A DNA stretch of 64,000 bases, from contig NZ_SRXT01000003.1 in assembly GCF_004792685.1 (NCBI RefSeq), forward strand, positions 310,001-374,000. The letters run 5' to 3'. This DNA comes from Sphingomonas gei. Its GTDB lineage: Bacteria > Pseudomonadota > Alphaproteobacteria > Sphingomonadales > Sphingomonadaceae. Both the position numbers and the translations under genes were made by a program. Under the pieces are notes generated by a model. That model saw only the letters and a list, made by a program, of their open reading frames with translations. It did not search any database and was not told where the DNA came from. Positions 15,118-24,025 of this stretch are shown piece by piece (position 1 is the stretch's first letter; each line of letters starts with the position of its first letter).

Positions 15118-16616
15118 CCGACCAGCGTATCCGCAACATCGTCATCGTCGGCGGCGGCACCGCGGGGTGGATGAGCGCCGCCACGCTCGCCCGGATCCTC
15201 GGGCCCGAATATGCGAGCATCACGCTGATCGAATCCGACGCGATCGGCATCGTCGGGGTGGGCGAGGCGACGATCCCGCAAATGGCGACGTTCAACCGGA
15301 TGCTCGGCGTGGACGAGAACGACTTCCTCCGGGCGACCAAGGGCAGCTTCAAGCTGGGCATCCAGTTCGTCGATTGGGGGCGGCGGGGGCACACCTATTT
15401 CCACCCGTTCGGCAAATACGGCGTCGACATGCAGGGGGTGTCGTTCCACGCTTATTTCCTGCGGCTGCACCAGATGGGCGAGGCGCCGGATGTCGACTTA
15501 TGGTCGCTCCAGGCGATGGCGGCGCGGGGCAACAAGTTCATGCGGCCGATCGATGCCGGGCGATCGCCGCTGTCCGACATCGCCTATGCCTTTCACTTCG
15601 ATGCCGGGCTCTATGCGCGGTTCCTGCGCGGCTATGCCGAGGAGCGCGGGGTGGTGCGGCGCGAGGGCAGGATCGTCGACGTCAAGCTGCGCGGCGAGGA
15701 CGGGTTCGTCCAGTCGGTGGTGCTGGAGGACGGCAGCCACGTCGAAGGCGATCTGTTCGTCGACTGCTCGGGGTTTCGCGGGCTGATCATCGAGCAGGCG
15801 CTGAAGGCGGGGTTCACCGACTGGTCGCACTGGCTGCCGTGCGACCGCGCGATCGCAGTGCCGTGCGAGAGCGTCGAGGAATGGACGCCGTATACCCGTT
15901 CGACCGCGCATACGGCCGGGTGGCAGTGGCGGATTCCGCTGCAGCATCGCACCGGCAACGGGCATGTCTTCTGTTCGGACTATATGAGCGACGACGAGGC
16001 GACTTCGATCCTGCTCGCCAATCTGGACGGCAAGCCGCTGGCCGAGCCGCGCACGGTGCCGTTCCGCACCGGGCATCGCAACAAGTTCTGGGTCAAGAAT
16101 TGCGTGGCCTTGGGGCTGGCGGGCGGGTTCATCGAGCCGCTGGAGTCGACTGCGATCTGGCTGATCCAGAGCGGGCTGTCGCGCTTCCTGACGATGTTCC
16201 CCGACAAGCGGTTCAACCAGGCCGACGTGGATCGCTACAACCGCATCATGGCGACCGATTACGAGGAGATACGCGACTTCATCATCCTCCATTACCACGC
16301 GACCGAGCGCGACGATTCGCCATTCTGGGAGCGGTGCCGGACCATGGCGATCCCCGAGCGGCTGGCGGAGAAGATGCGGGTGTTCCGCAGCCACGGCCGG
16401 GCGTTTCGCGAGAATGAGGAATTGTTCAACGACACCAGCTGGTTCGCGGTGATGCACGGGCAATTGCTGCGGCCGCAGGGCTTCGATCCGGTGGCGGAAG
16501 TGATGCGCCTCGACGAGACCCGCGCGCGGCTGGCGCATATCCGCGAGGCGGTGGGCAATTCGGCCGACTACATGCCGAAGCACCGCGATTTCATTCAGGA
16601 GAATTGTGCGGCATGA
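15114..16616 (+). CDS. Flavin-dependent tryptophan halogenase-like protein, copy 2
   Basis: A 500-residue paralogue of the preceding gene; large blocks are identical by eye (for example SDAIGIVGVGEATIP and GWQWRIPLQHRTGNG). FAD motif GGGTAGW at ~13-19, catalytic-type lysine at ~80 (SFKLGIQF), and GFIEPLEST is intact. Its ATG overlaps the previous stop (ATGA), and its own stop overlaps the GH43 start, so all four genes are translationally coupled. The substrate-side region (residues ~95-150) differs most between copies, suggesting different substrates or a heterodimer; both are inference. An open frame continues upstream to 14814, but the conserved start MTDQRIRNIVIVGG fixes the N-terminus. 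Confidence 0.9.
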   Translation: MTDQRIRNIVIVGGGTAGWMSAATLARILGPEYASITLIESDAIGIVGVGEATIPQMATFNRMLGVDENDFLRATKGSFKLGIQFVDWGRRGHTYFHPFGKYGVDMQGVSFHAYFLRLHQMGEAPDVDLWSLQAMAARGNKFMRPIDAGRSPLSDIAYAFHFDAGLYARFLRGYAEERGVVRREGRIVDVKLRGEDGFVQSVVLEDGSHVEGDLFVDCSGFRGLIIEQALKAGFTDWSHWLPCDRAIAVPCESVEEWTPYTRSTAHTAGWQWRIPLQHRTGNGHVFCSDYMSDDEATSILLANLDGKPLAEPRTVPFRTGHRNKFWVKNCVALGLAGGFIEPLESTAIWLIQSGLSRFLTMFPDKRFNQADVDRYNRIMATDYEEIRDFIILHYHATERDDSPFWERCRTMAIPERLAEKMRVFRSHGRAFRENEELFNDTSWFAVMHGQLLRPQGFDPVAEVMRLDETRARLAHIREAVGNSADYMPKHRDFIQENCAA

Positions 16617-18418
16617 GCCTTTTCCATCGTCATCCCGGCGAAAGCCGGGACCCAGAGCCACGAACTGCACCGCCTGTTACTCTGGACCCCGGCTTTCGCC
16701 GGGGTGACGGCATAGGGTTGGCGCTAGCCTTTCTGGCTCTGACCTTTGCCACCCCCGCCGCGGCGCAACCCGTCGCGAACTTCGACTGGTTCGAATATCG
16801 CGGCGAGGATTCGGTCGACCGGGCCAGCCAGCCTGCGGCGGGCGAGTATCGCAATCCGATCCTGCAGGGATTCTATCCCGATCCGAGCGTCACGCGAGTG
16901 GGCAAGGACTTCTATCTGGTCACGTCGACCTTCAGCTACTTTCCTGGCATTCCGGTATTCCACAGCCGCGATCTGGTCAGCTGGACGCAGATCGGCAATG
17001 CGATCGATCGGCCCGAGCAGCTCGACTTCAAGCAGCTTGGGCTGTCGCGCGGGGTGTTCGCGCCGACGATCCAGGCGAAGGCTGGGATTTTCTACATCCT
17101 CAACACCTGCGTCGATTGCGGCGGCAATTTCCTGGTCACTGCCAAGAACCCGGCAGGGCCGTGGTCCGACCCGATATGGCTGCCCGAGCTCGAGGGCGGG
17201 ATCGATCCGTCCTTGTTCTTCGACACCGACGGCAAGACCTGGATCCTCAACAACGGCCCGCCCGAAGGCAAACCGGAATATGAGGGGCATCGCGCGATCT
17301 GGATCCAGCAGTTCGATCTCGCGGCGCGCAAGCCGATCGGCCCGCGGAAAGTGCTGGTCAACGGCGGAGTCGATTTCTCGAAGAAGCCGATCTGGATCGA
17401 GGGGCCGCACATCTTCAAGAAGGACGGCTATTATTATCTCAGCTGCGCGGAGGGGGGGACTGCCGAGGGGCATAGTCAGGTGATCCTGCGCTCGAAGAGC
17501 GTCACCGGGCCCTTCGAGGCGAACCCGGCCAACCCGATCCTCACCCAGCGCGGCCTGCCGGGCGACCGCACCGATCCGATCACTTCGGCGGGGCATGCCC
17601 AGCTGGTCACCACCCCAGACGGCAAATGGTGGGCGACCTTCCTCGCCGTGCGGCCTTATGCCGGCGACTTCTACTCGACCGGGCGCGAGACGTTCCTGTT
17701 GCCGGTGCGCTGGGAGAATGGCTGGCCGCGGATCACCGATCCGGGCCAGGTGATCCCGTGGGTGGCGACGCGGCCCGCTCTGCCGCCGCAGCCCGCACCG
17801 CCGGTGCCGACCAGCGGCGGATTCACTGTGCGCGATGAGTTCGACGGGGCGAAGCTGCCGCCTTACTGGATGATGCTGCGCAATCCGCGGAGCAACTGGT
17901 TCGCGCTCAGCGACGGCAGGCTATCGCTCACCGCGCGCCCGGTAGGGCTCGGCGACAATGCCAACCCGTCCTTCCTCGGGCGGCGCCAGCAGCACCGCAA
18001 TGCCGCCGCCGAGACGGTGGTGCGCTTCACGCCGGAGAAGGACGGCGACCGCGCCGGGATCGCCGTGCTGCAGAATGACGATTACTGGTTCTTCCTCGGA
18101 CTGAAGCAAGTCGGCGGCAAGCTGGCGCTGGTGCTCGATCGTCGCGACGGGACCGATTCCGCGGCGGCGGGCGAAACCGTCGCCGCGGTGGAGGCTAGCG
18201 CTTACGGCATCGGGCCGGGCAGGCCGCTGGCGCTGCGCATCGAAGTGCGCGGCAATCGCTATGTGTTTTCGTACGCGCGGGTGCTGGGCAGCCCCGACGT
18301 GCCGATGCTGGCGTGGCGGCCGCTGACTCGGCTGACGACGGATTCGCTGACCACCAAGGTGGCGGGTGGGTTCGTCGGGTCGACGTTCGGCGTGTTCGCG
18401 GGGAGCGCGGAACGATGA
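16613..18418 (+). CDS. Beta-xylosidase / arabinofuranosidase, GH43
   Basis: About 601 residues: N-terminal leader, five-bladed GH43 propeller, then a C-terminal beta-sandwich from ~390 (GGFTVRDEFDGAKLP). Catalytic Asp ~90 (FYPDPSV), pKa-modulating Asp ~198 (GGIDPSLFFD) and acid Glu ~263 (IWIEGPHIF) are all present; SCAEGGTAEGHSQVILRSKS fits the XynB-like branch. It releases xylose or arabinose from xylo-oligosaccharides in the periplasm. The leader is odd: residues ~5-33 are encoded by a palindromic repeat (HPGESRDPE, LDPGFRRGD), and only then comes the hydrophobic signal segment ending TPAAAQP. Start and stop overlap both neighbours as ATGA. Confidence 0.93.
   Translation: MSLFHRHPGESRDPEPRTAPPVTLDPGFRRGDGIGLALAFLALTFATPAAAQPVANFDWFEYRGEDSVDRASQPAAGEYRNPILQGFYPDPSVTRVGKDFYLVTSTFSYFPGIPVFHSRDLVSWTQIGNAIDRPEQLDFKQLGLSRGVFAPTIQAKAGIFYILNTCVDCGGNFLVTAKNPAGPWSDPIWLPELEGGIDPSLFFDTDGKTWILNNGPPEGKPEYEGHRAIWIQQFDLAARKPIGPRKVLVNGGVDFSKKPIWIEGPHIFKKDGYYYLSCAEGGTAEGHSQVILRSKSVTGPFEANPANPILTQRGLPGDRTDPITSAGHAQLVTTPDGKWWATFLAVRPYAGDFYSTGRETFLLPVRWENGWPRITDPGQVIPWVATRPALPPQPAPPVPTSGGFTVRDEFDGAKLPPYWMMLRNPRSNWFALSDGRLSLTARPVGLGDNANPSFLGRRQQHRNAAAETVVRFTPEKDGDRAGIAVLQNDDYWFFLGLKQVGGKLALVLDRRDGTDSAAAGETVAAVEASAYGIGPGRPLALRIEVRGNRYVFSYARVLGSPDVPMLAWRPLTRLTTDSLTTKVAGGFVGSTFGVFAGSAER
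16625..16710. repeat. Palindromic repeat (GTCATCCCGGCGAAAGCCGGGA type) inside a coding region
   Basis: The left arm GTCATCCCGGCGAAAGCCGG and the right arm CCGGCTTTCGCCGGGGTGAC are inverted copies with a ~25-bp centre. The element sits in frame within the first 33 codons of the GH43 gene. Related copies are at 25468 and 27300. Confidence 0.85.
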
Positions 18419-20124
18419 TGCGCGCGGCGATCCTTGCCGCAACTGCTCTGACCTTCGGCGCGGCGAGCCCGGCGGCGCTGCCGATCCACCTCAATCAGAT
18501 CGGCTTCGAGCCCGGCGACGCCAAGATCGCGATCGTCGAGGGCGGTGCGGCGCCGATCGAATGGACTCTCGTCGATGCGCGCGGGCAAACCGTGAAGCGC
18601 GGTAAGGCGCAGGTCTACGGACCGGATGCCGCCTCGGGCGGCGAGGTGCAGCGGATCGACTTCAGCGATGTGCGCACGCCGGGGGAGGGTTATCGCCTGG
18701 TGGTGAACGGTTCACGCAGCGATCCCTTCGTTATCCGTGCGGGGATCTATGCGCCGCTGGCTCGGGATGCGCTGGCGTTCTTTTATCACCAGCGCGCCGG
18801 CGTGCCGATCGAGGCAAAGCGGGTCGGCGCGAAGTGGGCGCGGCCGGCGGGGCATCCGAAGGAAGTCGCGAAATGCTTTGCCGGACGCGACGAGCGCGGC
18901 GTGGAATGGCCGGGGTGCGGCTATGCGCTCGACGTGACCGGCGGCTGGTATGACGCGGGGGACCACGGCAAATATGTCGTCAATGGCGGTATTGCGCTGT
19001 GGACCTTGCTCAATGCGTTCGAACGGCGGCCGGTGGCCGGGCTGCTCGACGAGGCGAAGTTCGAAATGGCGTTCCTCCTCGCGATGCAAGTGCCCGAAGG
19101 TACCCGGACCCGGCTTCCGACCGGACCTGAGATCGATGTGGGCGGGATGGCGCACCAGAAGGTCGCCGACCGCAACTGGACCAAGCTGCCGATGCCGCCG
19201 CAGGACGATCCCGAGGAACGGCTGCTCTATCCGCCGACCACCGCGGCGACGCTCAACCTTGCCGCCACCGCGGCGCAGTGTGCCCGGGTCTGGCGCGGCG
19301 TGGACGACGCCTTCGCCGCACGCTGCCGCGCCGCTGCGGAGCGCGCATGGCAAGCGGCGAAGCGCAATCCACAAATCTACGCCTCCAACAGCTTCACCGG
19401 CAGCGGCGGCTATGGCGACGGCGACGTCTCGGACGAATTCTTCTGGGCGGCCGCCGAATTGTTCGCGACGACCGGCGGAGCGGAATATCGCGAGGCCGTG
19501 ACCGGATCGCCGCACTTCCGCGCCGATCTGCGCGAGCCGGGCTGGCCGAGCACTGCGACGTTAGGAGCGATCACGCTCGCGACCGCACGCAATGGCCTGC
19601 CCAAGGTTGAGATCGACCGGTTGCGCCGCGCGATCGTCGCCGCGGCGGATCGCTTTCTCGCCGACGAGAAGGGCAATGGCTATGGCATTCCCTATGTGGC
19701 GAAGGACTATCCCTGGGGATCCAATTCGAGCCTGCTCAATCGCGCGATGCTGCTCGGGCTGGCGCACGATATCACCGGCGTGACCAGGTATCGCGCGGGG
19801 GTGGTGGACGCGATCGACTATGTGCTGGGGCGCAACCCGCTCGGCCAATCCTATGTCAGCGGCTATGGCGCGCGACCGCTGCTGAACCCGCATCATCGCT
19901 TCTGGGCGCATTCGCTCGACGCCAAGCTGCCCGGGCCGCCGCCGGGGGTGCTTTCGGGCGGGCCGAATTCGACTTCGATGAGCGACGACGTAGCGAAGGC
20001 GATGCGGGGGAAGTGCGCGCCGCAGCGTTGCTGGGTCGACGATGTGCATGCCTATTCGATGAACGAAGTGGCGATCAACTGGAACGCGCCGCTGTTCTGG
20101 GTGGCGGCTTGGTTGGATAGCTAG
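18415..20124 (+). CDS. Glycoside hydrolase family 9 protein
   Basis: About 569 residues with a short signal peptide (cleavage near AASPAALP), an N-terminal CelD-type immunoglobulin-like domain (HLNQIGFEPGDAKIA) and an (alpha/alpha)6 GH9 domain. Catalytic aspartates are in GGWYDAGDHGKYV (~180, 183), and the acid glutamate in YSMNEVAINWN (~551). GH9 enzymes are mostly endo-beta-1,4-glucanases, some exo-acting, so its place in a xylan operon is unusual: it may trim glucan or mixed-linkage chains accompanying xylan. The ATGATG at 18415 overlaps the GH43 stop, making it the last gene of the four-gene operon. Confidence 0.92.
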   Translation: MMRAAILAATALTFGAASPAALPIHLNQIGFEPGDAKIAIVEGGAAPIEWTLVDARGQTVKRGKAQVYGPDAASGGEVQRIDFSDVRTPGEGYRLVVNGSRSDPFVIRAGIYAPLARDALAFFYHQRAGVPIEAKRVGAKWARPAGHPKEVAKCFAGRDERGVEWPGCGYALDVTGGWYDAGDHGKYVVNGGIALWTLLNAFERRPVAGLLDEAKFEMAFLLAMQVPEGTRTRLPTGPEIDVGGMAHQKVADRNWTKLPMPPQDDPEERLLYPPTTAATLNLAATAAQCARVWRGVDDAFAARCRAAAERAWQAAKRNPQIYASNSFTGSGGYGDGDVSDEFFWAAAELFATTGGAEYREAVTGSPHFRADLREPGWPSTATLGAITLATARNGLPKVEIDRLRRAIVAAADRFLADEKGNGYGIPYVAKDYPWGSNSSLLNRAMLLGLAHDITGVTRYRAGVVDAIDYVLGRNPLGQSYVSGYGARPLLNPHHRFWAHSLDAKLPGPPPGVLSGGPNSTSMSDDVAKAMRGKCAPQRCWVDDVHAYSMNEVAINWNAPLFWVAAWLDS

Positions 20125-20130
20125 TCGGCA

Positions 20131-20263
20131 AATCCTCCCTCGCGCAGCGGGGGAGGGGGACCACGAAGTGGTGGAGGGGGCCTCGCCGCGAGCGATGTCG
20201 TGGCGGCCAGGCCCCCTCCGTCGCCTTCGGCGCCACCTCCCCCGCTTCGCGGGGGAGGATTTT
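20131..20263. repeat. Long inverted repeat between convergent GH9 and GH3 genes
   Basis: Arms AATCCTCCC...GGGGGAGG and CCTCCCCC...GGGGGAGGATT are inverted copies with further inner pairing (AGGGGGCC/GGCCCCCT), so the whole 133-bp interval can fold as one hairpin. It may act as a two-way terminator for the convergent genes. Confidence 0.75.
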
Positions 20264-20264
20264 C

Positions 20265-22664
20265 TTATTTCACCGTCAGCGTGGTGCTCTTAAGCTTGAC
20301 CGAGTCCGGGCCCGACGAGATCGTGAAGGTGCCCGGCTCGACGACGCGCTTCATGTCGACGTTCCACAGCGACAGGTCGCGCGGGGTGAGTTCGAACTGG
20401 ACGGTCTTCTTCTCGCCCGGCTGCAGGGTGACGCGCTCGAACCGCTTCAATTCCTTGACCGGGCGCGTGACGCTGGCGAGATCGTCGCGGACGTAGAGCT
20501 GGACGACCTCGTCGCCAGCGCGCGTGCCGGTGTTGGTCACGTCGACGCTGACGCGGACATTGTTGTACCGCCCGATCGTCGGCGTCGCGAGCACCGGCGC
20601 GGCGACTTCGAACGTCGTGTAGGACAGGCCATAGCCGAACGGGTAGAGCGGGCTGGTCTCGGCGAAGAGATAGCCGCGGCGCGCGCTCGGCTTGTGATTG
20701 TAGAACATCGGCAGCTGGCCGACGTCGCGGGCGATCGTCACCGGCAGCTTGCCGCCCGGATTGGCGCGGCCGAACAGCACGTCGGCGACGGCGTTGCCGG
20801 TCTCCTGGCCGAGATACCAGCCCTCGACCAGCGCCGGGGCGTTCTCCGACAGATACTTCACCGCGAGCGGGCGGCCATTGAGCAACAGCACGACCACCGG
20901 CTTGCCGAGCGCGAAGATCTCCTTCGCCAGCTGGTTTTGCGGGCCGATCAGCTCGAGGCTGTTGCGATCGCCGAGATGGTTGTCGGCCCAGGCTTCGCGG
21001 CTGAGCTGCTCGTTGTCGCCGAGCACGAGGACGATGGTGTCGGCTTGTCTGGCGGTCTCCAGAGCCTCGGCGCGGAGGCGATCGTTGGTGGCATCGTCGA
21101 CCAGTTCGACTGCGTCTTCGGCCCAGGCGCGGCTTTTGGTCAGCTTCACGCCTTCGGCGAAATCGACCTGGAACTTGCCCTTGCCTTCGGCCTTGAGCCC
21201 TTCGAGGACGCTGACGACGTGGCGGGGGACGTCGCTATAGCCGCCGATCGGCGTGTCGCTGGCGTGCGTGCCGATCACCGCGAGGCGCTTGATCCTGCCG
21301 GCGTCGAGCGGGAGCAGACCTTTATCGTTCTTGAGCAGCACGATCGCCTGGCGGGCGGCCTCGCGCGCGAGGGCAATCGCGTCGGGGGTCTCGGTCTTCC
21401 GCGCCGCGGCCTTGGCGTCGACATAGGGGCTTTCGAACAGCCCGGCGTTGAACTTTAGCTTGAGAATGCGGCGGACCGATTCGTCGATCTGCGCCTGGCT
21501 GACCCGGCCTTCGCGGACGAGTTGGGGCAGATTGGCATAGGCTTCGGCGTCGGGGGTCTCGAAATCGACTCCGGCATCGAGCGCGCGCACGGCGGCGTCG
21601 CTGAGATTGTCCGACAGATGGTGGCGCGTGTTGAGCTCGCGGATCGCGAAATAGTCGCTGAGCACGACGCCCTTGAAGCCCCATTCCTGGCGCAGCACGT
21701 CATGGAGCAGCCAGCGATTGGCGTGGCTGGGGATGCCGTCGATCTCGTTGTACGACGGCATCACCGACATCACCGGCAGCTCGGTGACCGCGCGTTCGAA
21801 CGGGGGGAAGAAATTCTCGCGCAGGGTGCGCTCGGACACCGTCGCCGGGCCGATATTGGTGCCGCTCTCCGGCGCACCATGACCGGTCATGTGCTTGAGC
21901 GTGACATAGACCTTGTCCTTGGCGAGCGGCAATGTGGTGCCCTGGAAGCCGCGGATCGCGGCCAGGCCCATCTCGCCGACGAGGTAGGGGTCCTCGCCAT
22001 AGGTTTCCTCGATCCGGCCCCAGCGCGGATCGCGGGCGACGTCGACCACCGGGGCGAGCGCGAGATTGGCGCCGCGGGCGCGCATCTCGCGTGCAGCGAT
22101 CGCGAAAATCCGTTCCTGAAGCTTCGGGTTCCAGGTGCTGGCGAGCGCGATCGCCTGGGGGAAGCTGGTCGCGCCGGGGGCGACATAGCCGTGCAGCGCC
22201 TCCTCGTGGAGGATCAACGGGATGCCCAGCCGGGTCTTCTCGACGGCCCATTTCTGCGCGGCGTTGATGTAGCGCGCGGTGTCCTCGGCGCTGCGGTTGA
22301 TCGTGCCGGCGGCGGCGCCCGCGGCGGGGCCCTGGGTGATCGCACGGCGATCATAGGGACGCGAGATCTGGCCGAGGCCGTTGGGGAAGTTGCTGCTCGC
22401 CTTGGCGGGGTCGAACTCGCCATCGGGGGTCTGGATCTTGTCCTTCTGGAGCCAGATCGCGACCATCTGCTGGACCTTCTCCTCCAAGGTCATGCGGCCG
22501 AGCAGATCCTCGACGCGGGCGTCGATCGGCTGGGCGGCGTCCCTGTAGAGCGGCTTGTCGGCGCGGCTGGCCTGCGCGCGCGCGGGCGGCACGAGCGATG
22601 GGGTGAGTGCTAGCGCGGCAACGGCGGCGAGCGCCGCGGCGCGGAACCGGCGGGAAACGGGCAT
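20265..22664 (-). CDS. Beta-xylosidase/beta-glucosidase, GH3
   Basis: About 799 residues. Signal peptide (residues 1-30, ending PPARAQA), GH3 N-terminal barrel with nucleophile Asp ~337 (GVVLSDYFAIREL) and the substrate motif KHMTGHGAPE, GH3 C-terminal alpha/beta domain, and a fibronectin-III-like tail (NTGTRAGDEVVQLYV). This layout is that of periplasmic BglX/XylB-type enzymes that release glucose or xylose from oligosaccharides; context favours xylose. AGGAGAGG precedes the ATG at 22664, although the frame is open further up. A near-perfect LacI-type operator lies 43 bp upstream, between this gene and the divergent lacI gene. Confidence 0.94.
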   Translation of the reverse strand: MPVSRRFRAAALAAVAALALTPSLVPPARAQASRADKPLYRDAAQPIDARVEDLLGRMTLEEKVQQMVAIWLQKDKIQTPDGEFDPAKASSNFPNGLGQISRPYDRRAITQGPAAGAAAGTINRSAEDTARYINAAQKWAVEKTRLGIPLILHEEALHGYVAPGATSFPQAIALASTWNPKLQERIFAIAAREMRARGANLALAPVVDVARDPRWGRIEETYGEDPYLVGEMGLAAIRGFQGTTLPLAKDKVYVTLKHMTGHGAPESGTNIGPATVSERTLRENFFPPFERAVTELPVMSVMPSYNEIDGIPSHANRWLLHDVLRQEWGFKGVVLSDYFAIRELNTRHHLSDNLSDAAVRALDAGVDFETPDAEAYANLPQLVREGRVSQAQIDESVRRILKLKFNAGLFESPYVDAKAAARKTETPDAIALAREAARQAIVLLKNDKGLLPLDAGRIKRLAVIGTHASDTPIGGYSDVPRHVVSVLEGLKAEGKGKFQVDFAEGVKLTKSRAWAEDAVELVDDATNDRLRAEALETARQADTIVLVLGDNEQLSREAWADNHLGDRNSLELIGPQNQLAKEIFALGKPVVVLLLNGRPLAVKYLSENAPALVEGWYLGQETGNAVADVLFGRANPGGKLPVTIARDVGQLPMFYNHKPSARRGYLFAETSPLYPFGYGLSYTTFEVAAPVLATPTIGRYNNVRVSVDVTNTGTRAGDEVVQLYVRDDLASVTRPVKELKRFERVTLQPGEKKTVQFELTPRDLSLWNVDMKRVVEPGTFTISSGPDSVKLKSTTLTVK

Positions 22665-22706
22665 GAACCTCTCCTGATTGGCGTTGCGACGCCTTATTGA
22701 TCGTTG

Positions 22707-22720
22707 TGGTAGCGCTATCA
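22707..22720. promoter_or_regulatory. LacI-type operator between GH3 and lacI genes
   Basis: TGGTAGCGCTATCA differs from the perfect palindrome at one base. It lies between divergent genes, so the LacI protein encoded next door probably controls both GH3 and itself. Confidence 0.82.
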
Positions 22721-22821
22721 GGTATCGACCCCCGGCGGGAGGGTCAACCGATACGCAACCGGTTTCATGTCGATTGCATTCCGCGAAACCGCATCTTATG
22801 CCTCGGGCGCAAAGGACGGGG

Positions 22822-23940
22822 ATGAGCAAGCCTAGCCGAAGAAGCCGCGGGACGGTCACCGTGCAAGACGTCGCCCGCGTTGCCGGGGTGTCGGCGATGA
22901 CGGTGTCGCGCGTCGTCAACGGCGGCACCAATGTGCGCGAGACCACGCGCGAAGCCGTGCTCGCCGCGATCGCACAGCTCAATTATTCGCCGAACAGCGC
23001 CGCACGCAGCCTTGCCGCCGGCGATGCGACGCAGATCGGGTTGCTCTATTCGAACCCGTCGGCGGCGTATCTGTCGCAATTCCTGATCGGCGCGCTGGCC
23101 GCGGCGCGGCGGGCCGGGTGCCACCTCGTGCTCGAAGCGTGCGAGAGCGAGCGGCCCGACGAGCAGGCCGAGGCGACGCGGAGCTTTGCCTCGACCAGCG
23201 TCGAAGGGGTGATCCTGCCGCCGCCCTTGTCCGAGGCGGCGCCGGTGCGCGCGGAGCTCGAGGCGGCGGGGATTCCGTGGGTTTCGGTGGCGATGGGACT
23301 GCCGCCGGCGCGCAGCCTCAACGTGCGGATCGACGATTTCGAAGGTGCCGCGGCGATGACCCGGCATCTGCTCGACCTGGGACACCGCCGGATCGGCTTC
23401 ATCCGCGGCAATCCCAACCAGACGTCGAGCGCCGAGCGCTATCGCGGCTTCGCCGCGGCGCTCGAAGAGGCCGGGATCGACGTCAAGTCGGCGCCGGTGG
23501 AGCAGGGCTATTTCACGTTTCGTTCGGGGATCGTCGCCGCCGAGCGGCTGCTCGACCGGGCCGATCCGCCGACCGCGATCTTCGCGAGCAACGACGACAT
23601 GGCGGCGGCCGCGGTCGGCGTCGCGCATCGCCGCGGGCTGCACGTGCCGCAGGATCTGAGCGTGGTCGGGTTCGACGACACCTCGCTCGCCACCACCGTC
23701 TGGCCCGAGCTCACCACCGTGCGTCAGCCGATCTCGACGATGGCCGAGGAGGCGCTGGCGCTGCTGCTCGCGCGGATCCGGTCGCATCGCTCGTCGGAGA
23801 CCGACAAGCTCGAGGACCAGGTCCTCGATCACGAGCTGATCGTCCGCGAATCCTCGGCGCCGCCCAAGGGGACTGCCCCGGCGCGCGCCGGCGGCGGGCG
23901 ACGCGGCGCGGGTGCCACGAGCAACCCGGGCCTGCGCTAG
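22822..23940 (+). CDS. LacI-family regulator, likely xylan/xylose regulon repressor
   Basis: About 372 residues. Helix-turn-helix TVQDVARVAGVSAMTVSRVVN (residues ~14-34 region) followed by hinge helix NSAARSLA and a ligand-binding domain with the usual blocks TAIFASNDDMAAA and LSVVGFDDTSLA. The C-terminal extension after ESSAPPKG is low-complexity and basic. ATG 22822 follows AAAGGACGGGG; an in-frame ATG at 22798 is an alternative. It is flanked by the GH3 gene with a shared operator and by the XylE-like porter, making it the best candidate for the protein that binds the TGGTAGCGCTACCA sites; the inducer is probably xylose or a xylo-oligosaccharide (inferred). Confidence 0.92.
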   Translation: MSKPSRRSRGTVTVQDVARVAGVSAMTVSRVVNGGTNVRETTREAVLAAIAQLNYSPNSAARSLAAGDATQIGLLYSNPSAAYLSQFLIGALAAARRAGCHLVLEACESERPDEQAEATRSFASTSVEGVILPPPLSEAAPVRAELEAAGIPWVSVAMGLPPARSLNVRIDDFEGAAAMTRHLLDLGHRRIGFIRGNPNQTSSAERYRGFAAALEEAGIDVKSAPVEQGYFTFRSGIVAAERLLDRADPPTAIFASNDDMAAAAVGVAHRRGLHVPQDLSVVGFDDTSLATTVWPELTTVRQPISTMAEEALALLLARIRSHRSSETDKLEDQVLDHELIVRESSAPPKGTAPARAGGGRRGAGATSNPGLR

Positions 23941-23969
23941 CGCTTGCATTTCCTGAGCGTCCGGGCCAC

Positions 23970-23983
23970 CGTTACCGCTAACA
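23970..23983. promoter_or_regulatory. Degenerate LacI-type operator before the sugar porter
   Basis: CGTTACCGCTAACA keeps one good half (GCTAACA) and a weaker second half (TTACC). It lies 43 bp before the start of the XylE-like porter. Confidence 0.5.
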
Positions 23984-24025
23984 CGCCGTGCCGGTCGCGC
24001 ATGGGTGGCCAGGAGAGGAAGTGGG

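Noticed and set aside
20265..22982. GH3 frame open to 22982
   Set aside because: The extension crosses the operator and the lacI start; the signal peptide and AGGAGAGG fix the start at 22664.
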